From NCBI GenBank assembly GCA_938007995.1, contig CALLLW010000006.1, positions 124,001 to 188,000 of the forward strand: DNA of 64,000 nt. Direction: 5' to 3'. A program made the position numbers and the translations under genes. The notes under the pieces were generated by a model. That model saw only the letters and a program-made list of their open reading frames with translations. It ran no database searches and was not told where the DNA came from. Shown one piece after another: positions 9,410-19,910 of this stretch (the first letter of the stretch is position 1; each line of letters opens with the position of its first letter). The stretch comes from an uncultured Granulosicoccaceae bacterium. GTDB lineage: Bacteria; Pseudomonadota; Gammaproteobacteria; Granulosicoccales; Granulosicoccaceae.

Positions 9410-10153
9410 TCATGGCGTTCTGGCGACGGCCCACACGCTTACTTTGGCAGCTCCAGCCGATTTGAGCTTTCGTGTAATTGCCCGGGTCGTGGCGCCGGTG
9501 GTACAAACATCATCGACAATCGCAACGTGAGCATCTTTGACAACTGAGGCAGGATCCTGCACCGAAAATGTGCGACGCATATTGATCTCCCGCTGCGCTG
9601 CGCTGAGCTTCGACTGCGACATTGTTGCTGATTTATGCACCAACTGCGTGTTGGACTTCCTGTTGAACCGTCTGGCTACCGTGTTAGCAATCACCTGTGC
9701 CTGATTGAACCCGCGCACGTGCAAACGTGTGTGATGAGTGGGCACCGGAATAATCATTGACGGAAAGTCATTGACCTCGTTGATGGAGCTTTTCTGGTCG
9801 TCTGCCGCATAGTGGCTCTGCACTGCGTTGGCCAACAGCTCGCCGAGCAAACGACTGTATGCCATCTGCTCAGAAAATTTGAGTCTCTTGATCATGTAGT
9901 CGATAGGCGGGCGGTAGAGAAAAGGGATGATTGAATGATCGACCCCCGTTGGGGTGGAGAGGCAGCTGCCGCAAATTTGTCTGTCTTCAGAGAACGCAGT
10001 GCTTGCCAGCGGCACTGCGCAGCGGAAGCAGGCGCTGTGGTTATTTGGCAGCCTGTTGTGGCAAAACTCACACAAATCCATGTCGTGCAGTCCTTTCATG
10101 TCGCAAAGACAACACACATCTGGCAGCACTAGTTTGTATAGATTATGAAACAT
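9410..10153 (-). CDS. comF: ComF family phosphoribosyltransferase-like protein
   Basis: ComF proteins are linked to uptake of single-stranded DNA during transformation. The 247 residues contain an N-terminal double zinc ribbon (CCLC, CEFC, CFRC, CGSC within about the first 80 residues) and a C-terminal PRTase fold with the PRPP loop VAIVDDVCTTGATT at about residue 212. The family motif HVRGFNQAQVIA is also visible. The reading frame ends four bases from the stop of the second GTPase gene, so the pair is convergent. bioB/bioF neighbours, often seen in this position, are not here. A role in competence is by homology only. Confidence 0.9.
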   Translation of the reverse strand: MFHNLYKLVLPDVCCLCDMKGLHDMDLCEFCHNRLPNNHSACFRCAVPLASTAFSEDRQICGSCLSTPTGVDHSIIPFLYRPPIDYMIKRLKFSEQMAYSRLLGELLANAVQSHYAADDQKSSINEVNDFPSMIIPVPTHHTRLHVRGFNQAQVIANTVARRFNRKSNTQLVHKSATMSQSKLSAAQREINMRRTFSVQDPASVVKDAHVAIVDDVCTTGATTRAITRKLKSAGAAKVSVWAVARTP

Positions 10154-10515
10154 AAAATACTGACGTAGAACGAATTACTGCTTTATTTACTTCGCCGAGT
10201 TGGCCTCAAGCCAAGCTGTGGCAACAACTTTAGCAAAAATTGTGGGTCTGCAATTGTTGATCATCCGATGTAAAGTTGTGTTAGGATTCTCAAGAACCGT
10301 GTATGCAATATGAAATTCGGGACTCGACGTTTATGAACGATGATCGTGTTGCATGTGGGGTGGCTTGAGGTGATTAGGCAAGTGCCTCACCACCTGTTGC
10401 GGTAAAACAAATAACTAGCACGGATTGTCGTGCGCCTGTGGGTGAGTAGGAAACTTACGGATTTCTGCTCTTATATAATTTTAATTAGAGTATTTGCAAA
10501 ATCGGAGTGATTTCC
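10154..10515. other. Intergenic region between comF and the OmpA-type lipoprotein gene
   Basis: 362 bases between two divergently transcribed starts. I found no credible coding frame. The visible signals are a short interrupted palindrome (TTGGC, five bases, GCCAA, 10200-10214) and an exact TATAAT at 10474-10479, with AT-rich sequence around it, about 37 bases before the lipoprotein start. No good -35 element lies at the expected distance, so that promoter may need an activator or an alternative sigma factor. Confidence 0.5.
10474..10479 (+). promoter_or_regulatory. Probable -10 element of the OmpA-type lipoprotein gene
   Basis: Exact TATAAT hexamer inside TTATATAATTTTAATT, 37 bases before the start codon. 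Bases 16-18 upstream (around AAACTT) do not match a -35 box. Transcription start would be near 10486, giving a leader of about 30 bases that contains the GGAG ribosome site. Confidence 0.45.
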
Positions 10516-11187
10516 ATGCACATAAAACTCCTGTCAGTCGCTATGGCAGCAGCGATCCTATCAGGTTGCGGCACCGTGGCTGGCGTTTCAGAAGGTGATG
10601 CCGTTGAGGCAACCGAAAGCTACGTAGCATCGTCTACCGGGTCAATTGTTGGATCAGCGGACGGGTGTCTTCGCACATCCAAGTTTGGTGACGAGACATC
10701 TATTGGCTCTTGTGAAGGTGAAGAGGCAGTCGCTCAGAAGGTGGCAGCAGCTCCTGAGCCGGCACCAGCACCAGCACCTCCACCACCGCCTCCACCACCA
10801 CCACCGGCACCAGCTCCGGCTCCTCAGGAAGCTGAGGTAGAGAAAGTGGTACTTAGCGGGCGGGCGCTGTTCCCTTACGACTCAGCGCAGCTGACTGGTC
10901 AGGGTAATCGTGAAATGGAAACATTGATCGAGAAGCTTGGCACTTACTCAGACATCGAGCTGATCGATGTAGTCGGACATGCTGACAGCCGTGGTTCTGC
11001 GGAATACAACCAGGGCTTGTCTGAGCGCCGCGCTGAAACAGTAAAGTCCACGTTGCAGGGTGCGTTTCCAAATGTACCTGTCACCGCATCTGGCCTGGGT
11101 GAAACAGCACCTGTCGCCAGTAATGACACCGCCGAAGGACGCCGTCTCAACAGACGAGTCGAGATTCGGGTAGAAGCGTTTAACTAA
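10516..11187 (+). CDS. OmpA-family peptidoglycan-associated lipoprotein with proline-rich linker
   Basis: A 223-residue lipoprotein. ATG at 10516 is chosen over the in-frame GTG at 10507 because GGAG lies eight bases before it. The signal peptide ends in the lipobox L-S-G-C (Cys about residue 19). A Pro/Ala linker of about 25 residues follows, near residues 78-103, probably spanning periplasmic space. The C-terminal OmpA domain (about 115-220) has the peptidoglycan-binding pattern VVGHADSRGSAEYNQGLSERRA with its key Asp and Arg, and the closing RRLNRRVEI. It probably anchors the outer membrane to the cell wall. A strong terminator follows. Confidence 0.9.
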   Translation: MHIKLLSVAMAAAILSGCGTVAGVSEGDAVEATESYVASSTGSIVGSADGCLRTSKFGDETSIGSCEGEEAVAQKVAAAPEPAPAPAPPPPPPPPPPAPAPAPQEAEVEKVVLSGRALFPYDSAQLTGQGNREMETLIEKLGTYSDIELIDVVGHADSRGSAEYNQGLSERRAETVKSTLQGAFPNVPVTASGLGETAPVASNDTAEGRRLNRRVEIRVEAFN

Positions 11188-11220
11188 TCGATCTGCCGAT
11201 TGGTGACAGCGTTGCGAAAA

Positions 11221-11248
11221 GGTGGCCTCCGGGCCACCTTTTTTTTTA
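11221..11248 (+). terminator. Rho-independent terminator after the OmpA-type lipoprotein gene
   Basis: Perfect 7-bp stem GGTGGCC/GGCCACC (11221-11227 with 11232-11238), four-base loop and a run of ten T. It lies 33 bases after the lipoprotein stop and before the 3' end of radC, which is on the other strand. Confidence 0.92.
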
Positions 11249-11265
11249 ACCAGTTATTTTAAAGC

Positions 11266-11940
11266 TCACATCTCACCACGCTCTGCCAGAGATACCTGGT
11301 AACTGCCGCCAACGATGATGTGATCAAGAACCCTGACATCGATAAGCCCGAGTGCTTTTTTTAATCTGGCTGTGATATCGATATCCGCTCGACTGGGTTC
11401 CGCCACACCGGAAGGGTGGTTATGAGCCAGCACGACTGCGGCTGCGTTACAGCTGAGGGCAGCTTTGACTACCTCTCGCGGATAAACACTGGCGCTGTCA
11501 ATCGTGCCTCTGAACAGTGCTTCGTAGGAAATCAGTCGGTGTCTGTTGTCGAGAAACAAACAGGCGAATACTTCGTGCTCAAGATCTCGCATCTGCAGAG
11601 CCACCAGGCTTTTTACTGCGTCGGGGGATTCCAGAAAGGCACCGCTTTCGGCCTTATTGAACTGGTAGCGCTTCGCCATCTCAAGAACGGCAGCGAGCTG
11701 TGCGTATTTTGCCGGGCCGAGGCCGCGAGTGTTACAGAAGTGAGATTTACTCGCCTGCAGCAGCTCAACCAGACCGCCAAATTCCGCGATAATGTCATGA
11801 GCGATTTGAACCGCGTTTCGCCCGGGAACGCCGGTGCGTACGAATATTGCCAAAAGCTCGGCATCTGTCAGGGCTTCAGCACCTCGCGCTAACAACTTTT
11901 CACGCGGGCGCTCACTGACTGGTACATCTGTCATTGCCAT
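11266..11940 (-). CDS. radC: RadC family JAB1/MPN-domain protein
   Basis: The 224-residue protein has the RadC layout: an N-terminal helix-hairpin-helix part ([21 protein letters not shown], then [12 protein letters not shown] at about residues 70-81) and a C-terminal JAB1/MPN metal-binding domain with the H-N-H-P-S-G motif at about residue 173 and Asp further on (SRADIDIT). A DNA-repair role is traditional but disputed; the fold is that of a zinc metallo-hydrolase. The start could be M1 or M3, two codons apart. It is divergent from coaBC with about 118 bases between starts, as in Pseudomonas. Confidence 0.95.
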   Translation of the reverse strand: MAMTDVPVSERPREKLLARGAEALTDAELLAIFVRTGVPGRNAVQIAHDIIAEFGGLVELLQASKSHFCNTRGLGPAKYAQLAAVLEMAKRYQFNKAESGAFLESPDAVKSLVALQMRDLEHEVFACLFLDNRHRLISYEALFRGTIDSASVYPREVVKAALSCNAAAVVLAHNHPSGVAEPSRADIDITARLKKALGLIDVRVLDHIIVGGSYQVSLAERGEM

Positions 11941-12058
11941 AGCACGAAGTGTTTGTTTTTTTTTCCGCTGTTGCTGTGCGGCAGGTCAGGTTTTTTGTAA
12001 TGGTAAGGGTCGGTGTGCGGCTGCATCCTTTGCAGTGGCGGGCTGATACAATAGACGA

Positions 12059-13300
12059 ATGAGTGTTCTGTCGAAAAATATAGTGCTTGGCGTGACTGGC
12101 GGCATTGCGATTTATAAGTCAGCCGAGCTGGTCAGGCGGCTGATCGAGCACGGCGCAAGCGTACAGGTGGTGATGACTGACTCAGCTCGTGAGTTTGTTA
12201 AGCCGCTGGTATTCCAAGCTGTGTCCGGTAATCCGGTGCATACCGAGCTACTCGATGATAAAGCCGAAGCCGGTATGGGTCACATTGAGCTTGCGCGCTG
12301 GGCTGATCTGGTTGTGTTGGCCCCCTGTACTGCAAATACCCTGGCAAAACTCACTGTCGGCCTTGCCGACGATTTACTCTCAACCCTTTGTCTGGCAACG
12401 AATGCGCCGTTAGTTTTGGCGCCGGCAATGAATTCTGTCATGTGGCAGGCTGCTGCCACGCTCTCGAACATTGACACGCTGAAGACCCGTGGAGTCACTA
12501 TTCTCGGGCCCGGTATAGGTTCGCAAGCCTGTGGTGAAACCGGCGCTGGCAGAATGCTGGAACCAGGTGAGATTGTCAGTCAGTTGCAGTGTTTTGCAGC
12601 GGATGGTGAATTAATACCGCACCCGGAAAACGCTGCCGGCGTGCTATACGGGGTTGATGTGCTGATTACCGCCGGGCCTACCAGGGAGCGTATTGATCCT
12701 GTGCGGTATCTAAGCAATCACAGTAGCGGCAAAATGGGCTATGCCCTGGCTGCTGCCGCTGTGTCAGCGGGTGCCAATGTGACTCTGGTGAGTGGACCGG
12801 TAAATCTAACAACGCCGGATGGTGTTACCAGGGTTGATGTAGCCAGTGCCGAAGAAATGCACCGTGCGGTTATGTCGCGTATCAAGCAGGAGAGCATCTT
12901 TATCTCGGTGGCTGCTGTGGCAGATTATAAAGTCGCACAGCAGAGCAACGAAAAAATTAAGAAAACTGAAGAAAACCTGACGCTGACACTGACCCGCAAT
13001 CCGGATATTCTGGCTGATGTTTCGAATGCTGCTAAGCGGCCTTTTTGCGTCGGTTTTGCTGCTGAAACTGAAAATCTCGAACAATATGCACGCGCCAAAC
13101 TGAAGAAGAAAAATCTCGATATGATCATTGCCAATCTTGTTGGCAATGGCCGAACATTCGGCAGGGATCAAAGTGCAGTGGATGTTTTCTGGCAGGACGA
13201 GGGCGGTCAGTCGTTCGAGCAGCAATCTAAATCTTCATTGTCAGATCGGCTGATTGAGTTGATTGCCGAGCGTTATCAGCAGTCACTCGGCCAGGGATAA
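12059..13300 (+). CDS. coaBC: Bifunctional phosphopantothenoylcysteine decarboxylase / phosphopantothenate-cysteine ligase
   Basis: Catalyses two consecutive steps of coenzyme A synthesis. The 413 residues split into an N-terminal flavoprotein CoaC domain ([15 protein letters not shown] start, [10 protein letters not shown] with the catalytic His, PAMNSVMW substrate motif) and a C-terminal CoaB domain beginning about residue 200 ([20 protein letters not shown], then GKMGYALA). Both domains look intact. Its 3' end runs past an upstream in-frame TTG of the dut frame, but the likely dut start is 31 bases after the coaBC stop, so the two are an operon without overlap. Confidence 0.96.
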   Translation: MSVLSKNIVLGVTGGIAIYKSAELVRRLIEHGASVQVVMTDSAREFVKPLVFQAVSGNPVHTELLDDKAEAGMGHIELARWADLVVLAPCTANTLAKLTVGLADDLLSTLCLATNAPLVLAPAMNSVMWQAAATLSNIDTLKTRGVTILGPGIGSQACGETGAGRMLEPGEIVSQLQCFAADGELIPHPENAAGVLYGVDVLITAGPTRERIDPVRYLSNHSSGKMGYALAAAAVSAGANVTLVSGPVNLTTPDGVTRVDVASAEEMHRAVMSRIKQESIFISVAAVADYKVAQQSNEKIKKTEENLTLTLTRNPDILADVSNAAKRPFCVGFAAETENLEQYARAKLKKKNLDMIIANLVGNGRTFGRDQSAVDVFWQDEGGQSFEQQSKSSLSDRLIELIAERYQQSLGQG

Positions 13301-13331
13301 TCGCCGGCTAACCCAATCAGGATTGCATCGC

Positions 13332-13787
13332 GTGAATACTATTCAGTTAAAAATTCTTGATCCAAGAATCGGCAGTAAAATACCGTTGCCACAGCACGCA
13401 ACCGACGGGTCCGCCGGGCTTGATTTGCGAGCTTGCATTGATCAACCCGTGACACTGGATTCCGGCGCAGTTGAGTTGCTGCCCACCGGACTCGCGCTCT
13501 ACATACAGGATCCGGCAATGGCAGGCTTGCTGCTGCCGCGCTCCGGGCTGGGTCACAAGCACGGCATTGTGCTCGGCAATCTGGTCGGTTTAATTGACTC
13601 TGATTATCAGGGGCAGTTGTTCGTATCGGTCTGGAATCGCTCCAATGAAGCTTTTGTTGTAGCGCCAGGGGAGAGAATTGCACAACTTGTCATTGTACCT
13701 GTGGTACAGACATCGTTTACTGTAGTGGACGCGTTCGAAACTACTGGCCGCGGCGCAGGAGGTTTCGGGTCGTCCGGCAGGAGTTGA
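13332..13787 (+). CDS. dut: dUTP diphosphatase
   Basis: Hydrolyses dUTP to dUMP, keeping uracil out of DNA and feeding dTMP synthesis. I choose the GTG at 13332 because the protein then begins [10 protein letters not shown] and has 151 residues, the usual dUTPase size; the longer frame from 13263 adds 23 unsupported residues overlapping coaBC. Trimeric dUTPase motifs are visible: [42 protein letters not shown] and the C-terminal [11 protein letters not shown]. It lies between coaBC and algC. Confidence 0.95.
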   Translation: MNTIQLKILDPRIGSKIPLPQHATDGSAGLDLRACIDQPVTLDSGAVELLPTGLALYIQDPAMAGLLLPRSGLGHKHGIVLGNLVGLIDSDYQGQLFVSVWNRSNEAFVVAPGERIAQLVIVPVVQTSFTVVDAFETTGRGAGGFGSSGRS

Positions 13788-14060
13788 ATCGCAGTAAACA
13801 AAGCAGCCGGATACAACAATCTGCTGCAGGAGCAAAATGTTTTTACGCAGGCTGACCGCCGTCACTTGTTTGTGGCTCAGGTGACAGCAAATTAAGAAAC
13901 CGGGCTTGATTGCATTGGTTATTAACTCCCTTTGGTGTTGTGCCACAGTGGTTTGAATGGCGAGTTTCCTGCATATTTTGTGTGTCTAAAGTAGCTGTCT
14001 GCATGGAATGGCTTTGATTGCTATCTTCCATGCGGGGCCAACCAAACAAAGAGACTGTAA

Positions 14061-15434
14061 ATGAAAATTGATGCGTCTATATTCCGTGCATATGACATTC
14101 GCGGCGTAGTAGCAGATGCGCTGACTCCACAAGCGTGTGAACAAATCGGCCGTGCATTTGGCAGTGAGGCGCTGTCGCGTGGCCAGAAGGTGGTTAATCT
14201 GGCGCGTGATGGACGTTTGTCAGGTCCGGATTTAATCGCAGCGCTTGCCAAGGGTATTCAAAGCACCGGCTGTGATGTTATCAACATTGGCATGGTGCCC
14301 ACTCCGGTGCTGTATTTTTCAACCTATCACCTTGAGACTGGCACCGGGATCATGGTAACCGGCAGTCACAATCCGCCGGAATACAATGGCCTCAAAATGA
14401 TGATCGGTGGCGACACGCTTTTTGGAGATGGCATCCAGGAGTTGTATCAGCGCATCGTTAACGATGATCTTGCCAGCGGTGAGGGGAGCTATTCCGAAAC
14501 CGACGTCATGGACGCCTACCTTGATCGTATCGTTGGTGATATCAAACTATCACGCAAGATGCGTGTGGCCAGCGATTGTGGCAATGGCGTGGCTGGTGTC
14601 TGTGCTACTAAACTTTTCACCAGACTTGGCTGTGAGGTGCACGAGTTGTTTGCCGATGTCGATGGCAACTTTCCCAATCATCACCCGGACCCTGCCAAAG
14701 TGGAAAATCTGCAGGACATCATGGGTCTGGTTGAAAAAGAAAATCTTGAGCTTGGCCTTGCCTTTGACGGTGATGGCGACCGGGTTGGTGTTATCGATGA
14801 CAAGGGCCAGATTATCTGGCCGGACAGACAAATGATTCTGTACTCCCGAGACATTCTAGATCGCAATCCCGGTGCGCGGATTATCTTTGACGTGAAATGC
14901 TCAACTTTATTGCCCAAAGCAATCAGTGAGGCCGGTGGTGAGCCCGAGATGTGGAAAACCGGTCACTCCTTTGTGAAGGCACGTATCAAGGAAACCGGTG
15001 CAGCACTCGGTGGTGAAATGAGTGGTCATATCTTTTTTAAGGAACGCTGGTACGGCTTTGACGATGCGCTATATTCAGCAGCCCGGTTGCTGGAGATTTT
15101 GTCGCGCGATGATCGACCGGTCAGCGAAATCTTTGGCGAAATCCCTGACAGCGTCAACACACCGGAGCTGGGTATCAAGTTTGCCGAAGGTGAGCATCAT
15201 AAGTTCATGCAGGCATTTGTAGAGAGCGCAAGCTTTGATGGTGCAAAACTAACCACCATCGACGGCATTAGAGCGGACTTTGAAAATGGTTGGGGTCTGG
15301 TGCGAGCCTCGAATACCACACCATCGCTTGTAATTCGCTTTGAAGCTGATTCACAATCAGCATTGGAGCAAATTCAATCGAGTTTCCGCACAGCTATGTT
15401 GAATGTGGATTCAAGCATTGAGTTGCCATTTTAA
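14061..15434 (+). CDS. algC: Phosphomannomutase / phosphoglucomutase
   Basis: Interconverts 1- and 6-phosphates of mannose and glucose for envelope polysaccharides. The 457-residue protein starts with FRAYDIRG and carries the phosphoserine loop TGSHNPPEYNG (Ser102), the metal loop DGDGDRVGV at about residue 238 and the sugar-specificity loop GGEMSGHIFF at about 319. The position dut-algC-argB is the Pseudomonas order, which supports the name algC over manB or pgm. The 5' gap of 273 bases suggests its own promoter. Confidence 0.94.
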   Translation: MKIDASIFRAYDIRGVVADALTPQACEQIGRAFGSEALSRGQKVVNLARDGRLSGPDLIAALAKGIQSTGCDVINIGMVPTPVLYFSTYHLETGTGIMVTGSHNPPEYNGLKMMIGGDTLFGDGIQELYQRIVNDDLASGEGSYSETDVMDAYLDRIVGDIKLSRKMRVASDCGNGVAGVCATKLFTRLGCEVHELFADVDGNFPNHHPDPAKVENLQDIMGLVEKENLELGLAFDGDGDRVGVIDDKGQIIWPDRQMILYSRDILDRNPGARIIFDVKCSTLLPKAISEAGGEPEMWKTGHSFVKARIKETGAALGGEMSGHIFFKERWYGFDDALYSAARLLEILSRDDRPVSEIFGEIPDSVNTPELGIKFAEGEHHKFMQAFVESASFDGAKLTTIDGIRADFENGWGLVRASNTTPSLVIRFEADSQSALEQIQSSFRTAMLNVDSSIELPF

Positions 15435-15457
15435 CAACCCGCTTCCATTTGACCTGA

Positions 15458-16387
<930 letters not shown>

Positions 16388-16479
16388 GCAGGGTGTTGGC
16401 AACGCTCTATAACATCCTCGCCTGCTTCACAGCTGCGTTTAGGACTACAACGTCAGCACTGCCACTGCAGTGCTATTGA

Positions 16480-17139
16480 TTAATCGCTGTAGGTAGCCGT
16501 TGCCGTATTGCTATGCCTAAGCTCCCGATAGCGCAGCAGATCACGATCAAACTGTGCAATGATCTGTCGTCTTTCGCGTAACTTTGATGAAATCAACGCG
16601 TCAGTGCTGTCTATGCTGCGAAGTACCGCAATGCGATCAGATTCCAGCGCGTCGCTTGGGCTGAGATTGCGGTCGATCCGCTGTGCAACCCGGTCTTCTA
16701 TTGATATCAGTCGAGTATTGAGAATGACCATTTGATCGTGCATACGGGCAATAGCGCCGTCTATGTGCAGCACTCGTTTGTCTCTGGTGTCAATCAGATC
16801 GTATTCGTTCGGAAATGCACGGAGCAGCGCATCGTCACGTTGTTTGCGTTCCTGCTCGATTCTCTGCAGTCGTGCAAGCTCAATTTGTTCTTCTTTGCCC
16901 GGTATAGTTTCCAGTGTCACACCTTGTTGGCTTAACACCTGAGTCGATTCTTCAAAGCTCGAAGGAGGTGGCTGATCCTGGTAGGAGATATTGCCGTTTT
17001 CGTCCACCCATTTGTACCAGCGTGCACTGGCTGGCGAAGCGAGAAGTGCCATACCTGTGACCACGATCACAGCGGCCACACCACGTGATAGGCAATGACT
17101 CGAATGGCCGGCAAATTTATGTAGTTCTGACTTCTTCAT
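16480..17139 (-). CDS. DUF4124-domain envelope protein
   Basis: The frame is open from 17247, but the first 36 residues are not signal-like. From ATG 17139 the protein reads M-K-K-S-E-L, then a hydrophobic stretch and A-S-A followed by RWYKWVDENGNISYQDQPP, which is the DUF4124 domain right after a signal-peptide cleavage site. The remaining 150 residues are charged and helical, probably a coiled coil. Function is unknown; a periplasmic location is inferred. It runs convergently towards argB and is divergent from xthA. Confidence 0.75.
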   Translation of the reverse strand: MKKSELHKFAGHSSHCLSRGVAAVIVVTGMALLASPASARWYKWVDENGNISYQDQPPPSSFEESTQVLSQQGVTLETIPGKEEQIELARLQRIEQERKQRDDALLRAFPNEYDLIDTRDKRVLHIDGAIARMHDQMVILNTRLISIEDRVAQRIDRNLSPSDALESDRIAVLRSIDSTDALISSKLRERRQIIAQFDRDLLRYRELRHSNTATATYSD

Positions 17140-17282
17140 TTTCGAAAACCTGGTTTCATCAGCGAACGCATGGGCTGACAACAATCCCCGTGACTGCACA
17201 CGGCTCAGTAACGTATAGCGGTAAATAGAAGAAAATATTGAGCGCAATGGTCATAGCGGCAAATTGTTTTGGTCTTGTAATA

Positions 17283-17304
17283 GATCAACACCGGATCAAC
17301 ACCG
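17283..17304. repeat. Two tandem copies of an 11-bp unit
   Basis: GATCAACACCG repeated exactly twice, upstream of xthA in the divergent region with the DUF4124 gene. Short tandem duplications of this kind recur in the window. Confidence 0.85.
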
Positions 17305-17391
17305 GCAATGAACGACTGTCTGCCGTATAGCAAGGCTGGAATAGTCCGGACAAGGTGTGAGAATATCCACTGTCAGAAGCCCTGGAAAAAT

Positions 17392-18177
17392 ATGAAAATC
17401 ATCACACTAAACTGCAACGGTATTCGTGCCGCTGCAAAAAAAGGTTTTTTTGACTGGATGAAAAATCAAAGGGCTGATGTCATCTGTCTGCAGGAGACCA
17501 AAGCACAGCAGCATCAGCTCGATGATGAGCTGTTTAACCCGAAAGGGTATCAGCGTTTTCTGCATGATGCGGAAAAACCCGGCTACAGCGGCGTCGGTAT
17601 ATATAGCAAGCATGAGCCAAAAAAGGTTATCTATGGCGTCGGTGATGAGTTGATCGACCGTGAGGGTCGCTATCTGGAAGTCTGCTATGAGAATCTTTCT
17701 GTGGTATCGCTTTATATGCCCTCAGGTTCATCCGGCGATGTCCGTCAGGCTTTCAAGATTCGTATGATGGATATCATGCTGCCGCATCTGCTAAAGCTTA
17801 AAAAACGAAAGCGCGAATACATTCTGTGTGGTGACTGGAATATTGCCCATACCAATGCAGATATTCGCAACTGGCGCGGAAACCAGAAAAATTCAGGTTT
17901 TTTGCCTGAAGAAAGAGAGTGGTTGACCCGGTTATTCGATAAACACAATTACGTGGATGCCTTCCGTGTACTACCGCAACAGGAACATGAATATACCTGG
18001 TGGTCAAATCGTGGTCAGGCTTATGCCAACAACACAGGCTGGCGGATTGATTATCAGATTACAACACCCGGGCTTCGCGATACGGTGAAAAAGACTGCGG
18101 TCTACCGCGAAGCGCGTTTTTCGGATCATGCACCATTGTCGGTAAATTACGACTTTGCTATTGAAACGAAAACCTGA
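17392..18177 (+). CDS. xthA: Exodeoxyribonuclease III
   Basis: AP endonuclease and 3'-5' exonuclease acting in base-excision repair. The start ATG at 17392 (MKIITLNCNGIRAA) gives 261 residues, the normal size, with GGA five bases upstream; the longer open frame from 17308 is not needed. Catalytic elements of the EEP fold are visible: LQETKA (Glu), GDWNIAHTNAD (Asp, Asn) and RFSDHAPL (Asp-His). It is convergent with the membrane protein gene at 18215. Confidence 0.95.
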   Translation: MKIITLNCNGIRAAAKKGFFDWMKNQRADVICLQETKAQQHQLDDELFNPKGYQRFLHDAEKPGYSGVGIYSKHEPKKVIYGVGDELIDREGRYLEVCYENLSVVSLYMPSGSSGDVRQAFKIRMMDIMLPHLLKLKKRKREYILCGDWNIAHTNADIRNWRGNQKNSGFLPEEREWLTRLFDKHNYVDAFRVLPQQEHEYTWWSNRGQAYANNTGWRIDYQITTPGLRDTVKKTAVYREARFSDHAPLSVNYDFAIETKT

Positions 18178-18214
18178 TGCGTCTGGTATTGCTTTGCCGG
18201 CCACAAGCAATTAT

Positions 18215-19084
18215 CTAGCGGTAGTTATCGGTAACCAGAGACAGCTTTGGTGCCAGTGTGCCGTTTCTGCTCTCTTTAGAGTTTGGTTCATTATCCTGCG
18301 AGTTTGCTTGCGTTGTCTCATAACTGGTGCTTTTGTTGTCGCCAGCTGTAGTGTCGGCCTCAGGATTGTTGGATGTGATTTGACTGTCTGACACTGCACG
18401 CCACACTTTGGCCGACAAAGCGTGATTCATTGCATTGGCAAGATCAGTCATAAACTCTTCACGTTTATTGTCACCGGCAATTCGTTCGCTTAACAATGGT
18501 TCCTGCGAAATTTCTCCATAGGTGTGATCGCTCATACGCCAGTGGATAACGTACCAGGGTTTCATGTCTCTCCAGACTTTGACGCCCAGAATTATGCTGG
18601 CAAACAACGGCAGGTAAACCAGTGCAAAGCCGCTGGATTTGTTATCAAACAGATCAATGGTGCTTACTACAACTAACGCCAGAATACTCAGTACCAATAT
18701 ACTTTTGCAAAGGCGTCGGTTGAAAACTGTGGTGCGGTAAAACTGCTTGTGCACGCTTATCATGTGTTCAAACATAAAAGTTTTCAGCATGCGATCAAAT
18801 GGATCTATATATGCCAGACGCGTATCAGTCACCAGAATTAAACCCTTGCGGAATATCTCGGTTTCACCGGGGTAGATCTGGATGGGTTCAGGCTTGGGTG
18901 ACAGCCAGTCCTGAAATCGATCTTTAGGCGACTTGTTACTTGTGCTGGCTTTTTGCGCACTGGCGATAGCGGCGGAACTGCTGTGGGATTTTTTGGACCT
19001 TACCAGCTTTTTAAGAAGCAGAATGGAAGTGATGCCTGGCTGCATAGTGACTGACACAGTGAAGTAAGGGTTAAGACTTCTCAC
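18215..19084 (-). CDS. Unrecognised membrane protein with two TM segments
   Basis: A 289-residue protein of unknown family. After a basic N-terminus and a Ser/Lys-rich segment, a soluble part at about residues 60-125 (EPIQIYPGETEIFRKGLILVTDTRLAYIDPF) resembles a membrane-proximal PH-like strand pattern. Two hydrophobic helices sit at about 128-145 and 152-168. The C-terminal 100 residues are polar, Asn/Thr/Ser-rich and probably disordered. The start is GTG 19084, or ATG 19045, 13 codons later; neither has a clear ribosome site. It is followed upstream, 24 bases away, by the LEA lipoprotein gene on the same strand, so the two may be an operon. Confidence 0.65.
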   Translation of the reverse strand: MRSLNPYFTVSVTMQPGITSILLLKKLVRSKKSHSSSAAIASAQKASTSNKSPKDRFQDWLSPKPEPIQIYPGETEIFRKGLILVTDTRLAYIDPFDRMLKTFMFEHMISVHKQFYRTTVFNRRLCKSILVLSILALVVVSTIDLFDNKSSGFALVYLPLFASIILGVKVWRDMKPWYVIHWRMSDHTYGEISQEPLLSERIAGDNKREEFMTDLANAMNHALSAKVWRAVSDSQITSNNPEADTTAGDNKSTSYETTQANSQDNEPNSKESRNGTLAPKLSLVTDNYR

Positions 19085-19108
19085 TGTAAAAGTTGCAAAG
19101 TCCGGGAG

Positions 19109-19723
19109 TTAAATATCTGATAGATCCATGACACCAACCACATCGAATGGAATAGGCGTAGGCCATGTTTCAACCTGTACTGTGCCAGATAACTCGTAGT
19201 CAAGGTTGAGAGACTTTCCTTGAAGTAATGTGCCCAGCGTACTGGCAAGGCGACTCAGGCCTGCTGTAACGTCGAGTGATAGCAGGGCTTCGCTATTGGC
19301 CGGAATAACTACTGACTGAAAGCTCTTGCCATTTGCGATGTTGGTGTTGTTAAAGCGTGCAATGAAGTTAATCGCCTCGACCGGGATATCAAAGCTGTTG
19401 GGGTTGATCACTCGCAGCTGAAAACGCAGCTTTTGTTCCGCTGCATTAATGTTCAGCGGCTTGATGCTGACGAGCTCTATTTTTGGTTTGGCGGGTTTTG
19501 TGACAACACTGGCACATGCGCTCAAGGTGACCATGGCCACGATAATTGCCAATGCTATAGCCCGGGTTTTGGCCAGGCTATTGGCGAGCCTATTGGCCTG
19601 GCGGCTATTGGCCAGGCTATTGGCCAAGCTATTGGGGAGGGTACTGTTAAGGGCCGTGGTCAGTAAGCGGATCAGGCTAAGCCGTCTGGTGTGCACGTGC
19701 AGGGCCTCCGTGGTGCTCGTCAT
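19109..19723 (-). CDS. LEA-2/WHy-domain lipoprotein with repeat-expanded N-terminus
   Basis: 204 residues. The C-terminal half (about 75-200) is a LEA-type-2 beta-sandwich: KIELVSIKPLNINAAEQKLRFQLRVINPN, then VEAINFIARFNNTNIANGKS. A lipobox T-L-S-A-C at about residues 66-70 follows a hydrophobic stretch. Before it is an unusual extension of about 55 residues that includes NSLA tetrapeptide repeats, encoded by a 12-bp tandem repeat. The true start may lie inside the repeat (several in-frame TTG/CTG), because lipoprotein signals are normally short. Role in the envelope unknown. Confidence 0.75.
   Translation of the reverse strand: MTSTTEALHVHTRRLSLIRLLTTALNSTLPNSLANSLANSRQANRLANSLAKTRAIALAIIVAMVTLSACASVVTKPAKPKIELVSIKPLNINAAEQKLRFQLRVINPNSFDIPVEAINFIARFNNTNIANGKSFQSVVIPANSEALLSLDVTAGLSRLASTLGTLLQGKSLNLDYELSGTVQVETWPTPIPFDVVGVMDLSDI
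19571..19633. repeat. 12-bp tandem repeat inside the LEA lipoprotein gene
   Basis: Five degenerate copies of GGCCAGGCTATT on the plus strand (one expanded to 15 bases); on the coding strand they encode Asn-Ser-Leu-Ala units before the lipobox. The unit length is a multiple of three, so copy-number change keeps the frame. Confidence 0.85.
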
Positions 19724-19910
19724 GGTGTTTGGAGCAAATGCACAGTGTGCAGTTTATGTGTCCTGTCACACCGATGCCGTTTAAGGCTGGCAGTAGCACT
19801 TTCTCTCGAGTGCCAGAATTGTACCACGCACAAAGGCCAGACATCGCCAACCACCGGTTAGGGAGGCAAAAGTCGGCAGAGTAATTCTGCCGAATTTCGG
19901 GTTTCTCTAT

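Noticed and set aside
11416-11892. A 158-codon frame antisense to radC
   Set aside because: radC is intact and the antisense frame has no recognisable features.
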